From an uncultured Eubacteriales bacterium (lineage in GTDB: Bacteria; Bacillota; Clostridia; Oscillospirales; Acutalibacteraceae): a stretch of 64,000 bases of DNA. Where the stretch lies: positions 1-64,000 of the forward strand of contig CATZCM010000001.1 in assembly GCA_958417225.1 (NCBI GenBank), read 5' to 3'. Shown here in pieces: positions 61,563 through 64,000 of this stretch; the stretch's first letter is position 1, and the number at the start of each line of letters is the position of its first letter. The notes beneath the pieces are model-generated. The model was not told the DNA's origin. It did not search any database and saw only the letters and a list, made by a program, of their open reading frames with translations. The position numbers were made by a program, and so were the translations under genes.

Positions 61563-63854
61563 ATGAAACTTAGCAAAATTTTAGCAGTGACCATGTCGGG
61601 GTTGATGATAACGATTAACTCGACTACAACGAGGGCAATGTTGCCAGCGCAGTATACACCAATGCCACCGCAAGTATCAACATTGGGGATATCATCTATA
61701 GTAGAAAACTTACGTAGGCCGTTACCGGAGGTAGAGGTATCGGGACAGATGTCGGAACAAGTGGCAGGACAAGGTAACATTGGACAAGATATCGGAGATC
61801 TTGCAGAAGTGTATAGTCATGTTAAAAGTGACGACCAATCCTCACAAGTGGAAGAATTCAATGGCGACTGTGGAGAAGTGCAATGGAATATAGATCCGGA
61901 TGGAACGATGAACATTTCGGGTAGTGGCAATATGACGTATGAGATATCAACTGGATCATGTTGGTATGCAAGTAAGGAACATATAAAAAATGTCATAGTA
62001 GGAGACGGTGTAAGGACAATCTCAGCAGAGGCTTTCGCAGACTGTGGTAACTTAGAATCAGTAAAAATTTCAGATAGTGTAAGTCACATCGGAGATAATG
62101 CGTTTTTAGGTTGTACTAAGTTGGCGAAAGTTAAATTTTGCGGAAAAAGCGAACCAAGTAGTGTAGGCATAAGTATATTTGATGGATGTGATTCATTAAT
62201 AGATATAAAAGTACCTACTGACTATGCAAACGATTCCTTTTTTAATAAAACTGTATCTAAAGTTTTATCTGAGGATTTTACCTACGAGGTAGCAAAAGGA
62301 AAATACGATGTATGTAATTGGGTTTTAAATGATGAAGGTCGGCTGACTATTATGGGAGCCCAGAGTATTAATCTTGGATATAATGCTCGTTATGTATGGG
62401 AACAATATAATAATCAAATAAAGTCAATATTTATTGATGAAGGGGCTAAAAGTATGTACACATTGCAAGCATTTGTTTATTGTCCCAATTTAAGATATGT
62501 GCATATTCCGTCCAGTGTTAGTAATATATTAGATACACAGGCTTCTACTGGTGGAAATGATAATCTTTGTTATATAGATGTACATCCTGACAATAATGCT
62601 TATGCTTCAGTTGATGGAGTGCTTTATTCAAAAGATATGAAAAAAATACTCGCATATCCCAGAGGCAAATCTGATGAATATTTTTCATTACCGAAATCTG
62701 TTACGTTGATTGATCGTTGGGTATTTGCATATAATAAAAAGTTAAAGTATTTGGATCCTATAACTGCTGATATTGGAGATTATGCGTTTTATAATTGCAC
62801 AAATTTAAGATCGATAGAATACTATTATGCGGGTAAAGGTGCGTTTTCATATTGTAGTAGTTTAGTTGATGTAAAGATTCATAGCAGTAAATTATCTTCT
62901 TGTCAATTTAGTAGTTGTACGAGTTTAACTTCAATAGATATACCTAGTGGAACATTTGTTGAGGATAATCCATTTTGTAGTTGCTCAGCTTTAAAATATA
63001 TAAATGTTTCATCTAGTAACAGGTATGTTACATCTAAAGATGGGGTGCTTTATAGCAAAGATATGACTAGGTTATTTTCATATCCAGCGGGTAATGAGAG
63101 AAGCTCATTTTCAATACCTGATACAGTTTCAATAATTGACAGTAATGCTTTTCATGGCTGTGCCGCTTTACATCATGTGTATATACCTGAGGGCGTCAAA
63201 TCTATACCATATGGTGTGTTTTATGATTGCAAAAATTTAGAGGAAATTAAGATTCCTGAAAGTGTCACTTCATTTGGAGCGAATATTTTTAGAAATTGTG
63301 CAAGTCTTCGTTCGGTATTAATTCCTCAGAATATTACTACAATTAGCAGTGGTATTTTCTTTGGATGTTCTAGTTTAGAGTCTGTTATTATTCCTTCGAA
63401 TGTCTCTAAAATAAGCGGAAGTGCTTTTTGGGGCTGTACGAGTTTATCCGATGTGAAATTTCTTGGAATTAGAGAACCAGAGGTTATTGAATCAGGGGTT
63501 TTTGTTGGATGTGATAATCTAAGTTCAATAAAAGTACCAGTTGAGTATCAAAATAGCACATTTGCGGATTTTAATGTGAGTAAGGTTTTAGATGAAAATG
63601 GTACAGAAATTATAGTGGAAAGTTCATCGCATGAAAAAAAATATATTGTAAGTGTAATAGAGATTATCTTTGATCAAGTAGTCACAGTGGAAGAAGTGAC
63701 TGAGGCAGTTAGAGTTATGATACCAGATCAGGAAAAAGTTGAGATTTCAGTTTCTGTAGTTGAAGGAAATGAAGTTAAAGTGACAGTTAAATCTGTTGAT
63801 GAGGAAACTTTTAATGGGTTTTATGATGAAATAAAGGCTTGCCAGAATAAATAG
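61563..63854 (+). CDS. Secreted BspA-type leucine-rich-repeat protein
   Basis: 763 residues. Signal peptide about 1-25. After a low-complexity stretch (about 26-95) comes a DGTMNISGSGNM segment often found just before LRR_5 arrays, then BspA/LRR_5 repeats (about 140-690; pattern IGDNAFLGCTKLAKVKF, IPEGVKSIPYGVFYDCKNLE) in two blocks separated by VLYSKDMKK-type beta inserts. The C-terminal 60 residues form a small alpha/beta domain (VTVEEVTEAVRVMIPDQEKV). Such proteins bind host or matrix proteins. No LPXTG or SLH anchor. AAAGGA precedes ATG 61563. Confidence 0.9.
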   Translation: MKLSKILAVTMSGLMITINSTTTRAMLPAQYTPMPPQVSTLGISSIVENLRRPLPEVEVSGQMSEQVAGQGNIGQDIGDLAEVYSHVKSDDQSSQVEEFNGDCGEVQWNIDPDGTMNISGSGNMTYEISTGSCWYASKEHIKNVIVGDGVRTISAEAFADCGNLESVKISDSVSHIGDNAFLGCTKLAKVKFCGKSEPSSVGISIFDGCDSLIDIKVPTDYANDSFFNKTVSKVLSEDFTYEVAKGKYDVCNWVLNDEGRLTIMGAQSINLGYNARYVWEQYNNQIKSIFIDEGAKSMYTLQAFVYCPNLRYVHIPSSVSNILDTQASTGGNDNLCYIDVHPDNNAYASVDGVLYSKDMKKILAYPRGKSDEYFSLPKSVTLIDRWVFAYNKKLKYLDPITADIGDYAFYNCTNLRSIEYYYAGKGAFSYCSSLVDVKIHSSKLSSCQFSSCTSLTSIDIPSGTFVEDNPFCSCSALKYINVSSSNRYVTSKDGVLYSKDMTRLFSYPAGNERSSFSIPDTVSIIDSNAFHGCAALHHVYIPEGVKSIPYGVFYDCKNLEEIKIPESVTSFGANIFRNCASLRSVLIPQNITTISSGIFFGCSSLESVIIPSNVSKISGSAFWGCTSLSDVKFLGIREPEVIESGVFVGCDNLSSIKVPVEYQNSTFADFNVSKVLDENGTEIIVESSSHEKKYIVSVIEIIFDQVVTVEEVTEAVRVMIPDQEKVEISVSVVEGNEVKVTVKSVDEETFNGFYDEIKACQNK

Positions 63855-64000
63855 AATGTTAAGGATGTAGTATCGAAGACTTACTTTGCAGTAAATCAAA
63901 GCAAGTTTATTTTTTTGCGAATTTTTTGTTAATTTGTAAATAATTGTGCGATTACATAATGGAATGTTAATAGGCTATAGTGAAAAACAATGTTTTGTTT
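63855..64000 (+). other. AT-rich tail of window
   Basis: No terminator or gene recognised before the window ends. Confidence 0.4.

Overview
The window comes from a low-GC Gram-positive anaerobe, most likely a clostridial (class Clostridia) gut or host-associated bacterium. This rests on AT-rich DNA, strong AGGAGG ribosome sites, frequent TTG/GTG starts, -35/-10 promoters with 17-base spacers, a DUF3787-type spore-surface protein, a GTP-type PEP carboxykinase, PduL, and family matches read by eye. I cannot assign a genus.

Positions 1-8650 are visibly richer in GC and coded entirely on the minus strand. They look like one end of an integrative conjugative element of the Tn1549/CTn type: VirD4 coupling ATPase (cut by the window edge), PcfB (DUF3801), a P-loop kinase-like cargo gene, a 1691-residue S-layer-anchored surface protein, a DUF6017 replication-initiator-like protein and a small zinc-ribbon-like protein. 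The element ends near a structured, terminator-rich stretch (8413-8650), about 450 bases from the 3' end of an initiator tRNA-fMet gene.

From 9.2 to 64 kb the DNA is chromosomal. 9-16.4 kb holds an ECF sigma factor with a HExxH-motif protein, then murC, a short SbcC, a flavoprotein and a DAHP synthase in a tight plus-strand run. 17-26 kb has a LysM coiled-coil protein, HtpG, a single polypeptide joining 4-alpha-glucanotransferase to glycogen phosphorylase, a tandem hairpin repeat and pncB. 26-31 kb is rlmB, a P-type-ATPase-like membrane protein lacking the catalytic aspartate, and a ComEC whose metallo-beta-lactamase-like tail has lost its metal motif. 31-37 kb carries a secreted amylase, DUF2752, PduL, a 50-residue membrane protein, a lipoprotein, a decayed surface protein and a patatin. 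37-42 kb is the rpsO-pnp-rnpB-fakA housekeeping block. 42-48 kb has a second decayed surface protein, PEPCK, ThrRS and the spore-surface protein. 48-58 kb holds a second LysM coiled-coil protein, an alanine symporter, a pseudouridine synthase, PnuC (with a frameshift at its start and an attenuator-like leader), AsnA, TsaD, an rRNA methyltransferase and an M19 dipeptidase. 58-64 kb contains a GC-rich multi-hairpin island and two large secreted repeat proteins (15 Sel1 repeats; BspA-type leucine-rich repeats).

Themes: alpha-glucan use (secreted amylase plus intracellular MalQ-GlgP), NAD precursor salvage (pncB, pnuC), RNA processing (PNPase, RNase P, rRNA methylation and pseudouridylation), and an unusually rich set of secreted or surface proteins, several with their own strong promoters and long leaders. 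The observations I consider most worth pursuing are the catalytically dead P-type ATPase beside the degenerate ComEC, the sigma/HExxH pair, the MalQ-GlgP fusion, the pnuC A7 frameshift with its switch-like leader, and the 58.3-58.6 kb structured island.
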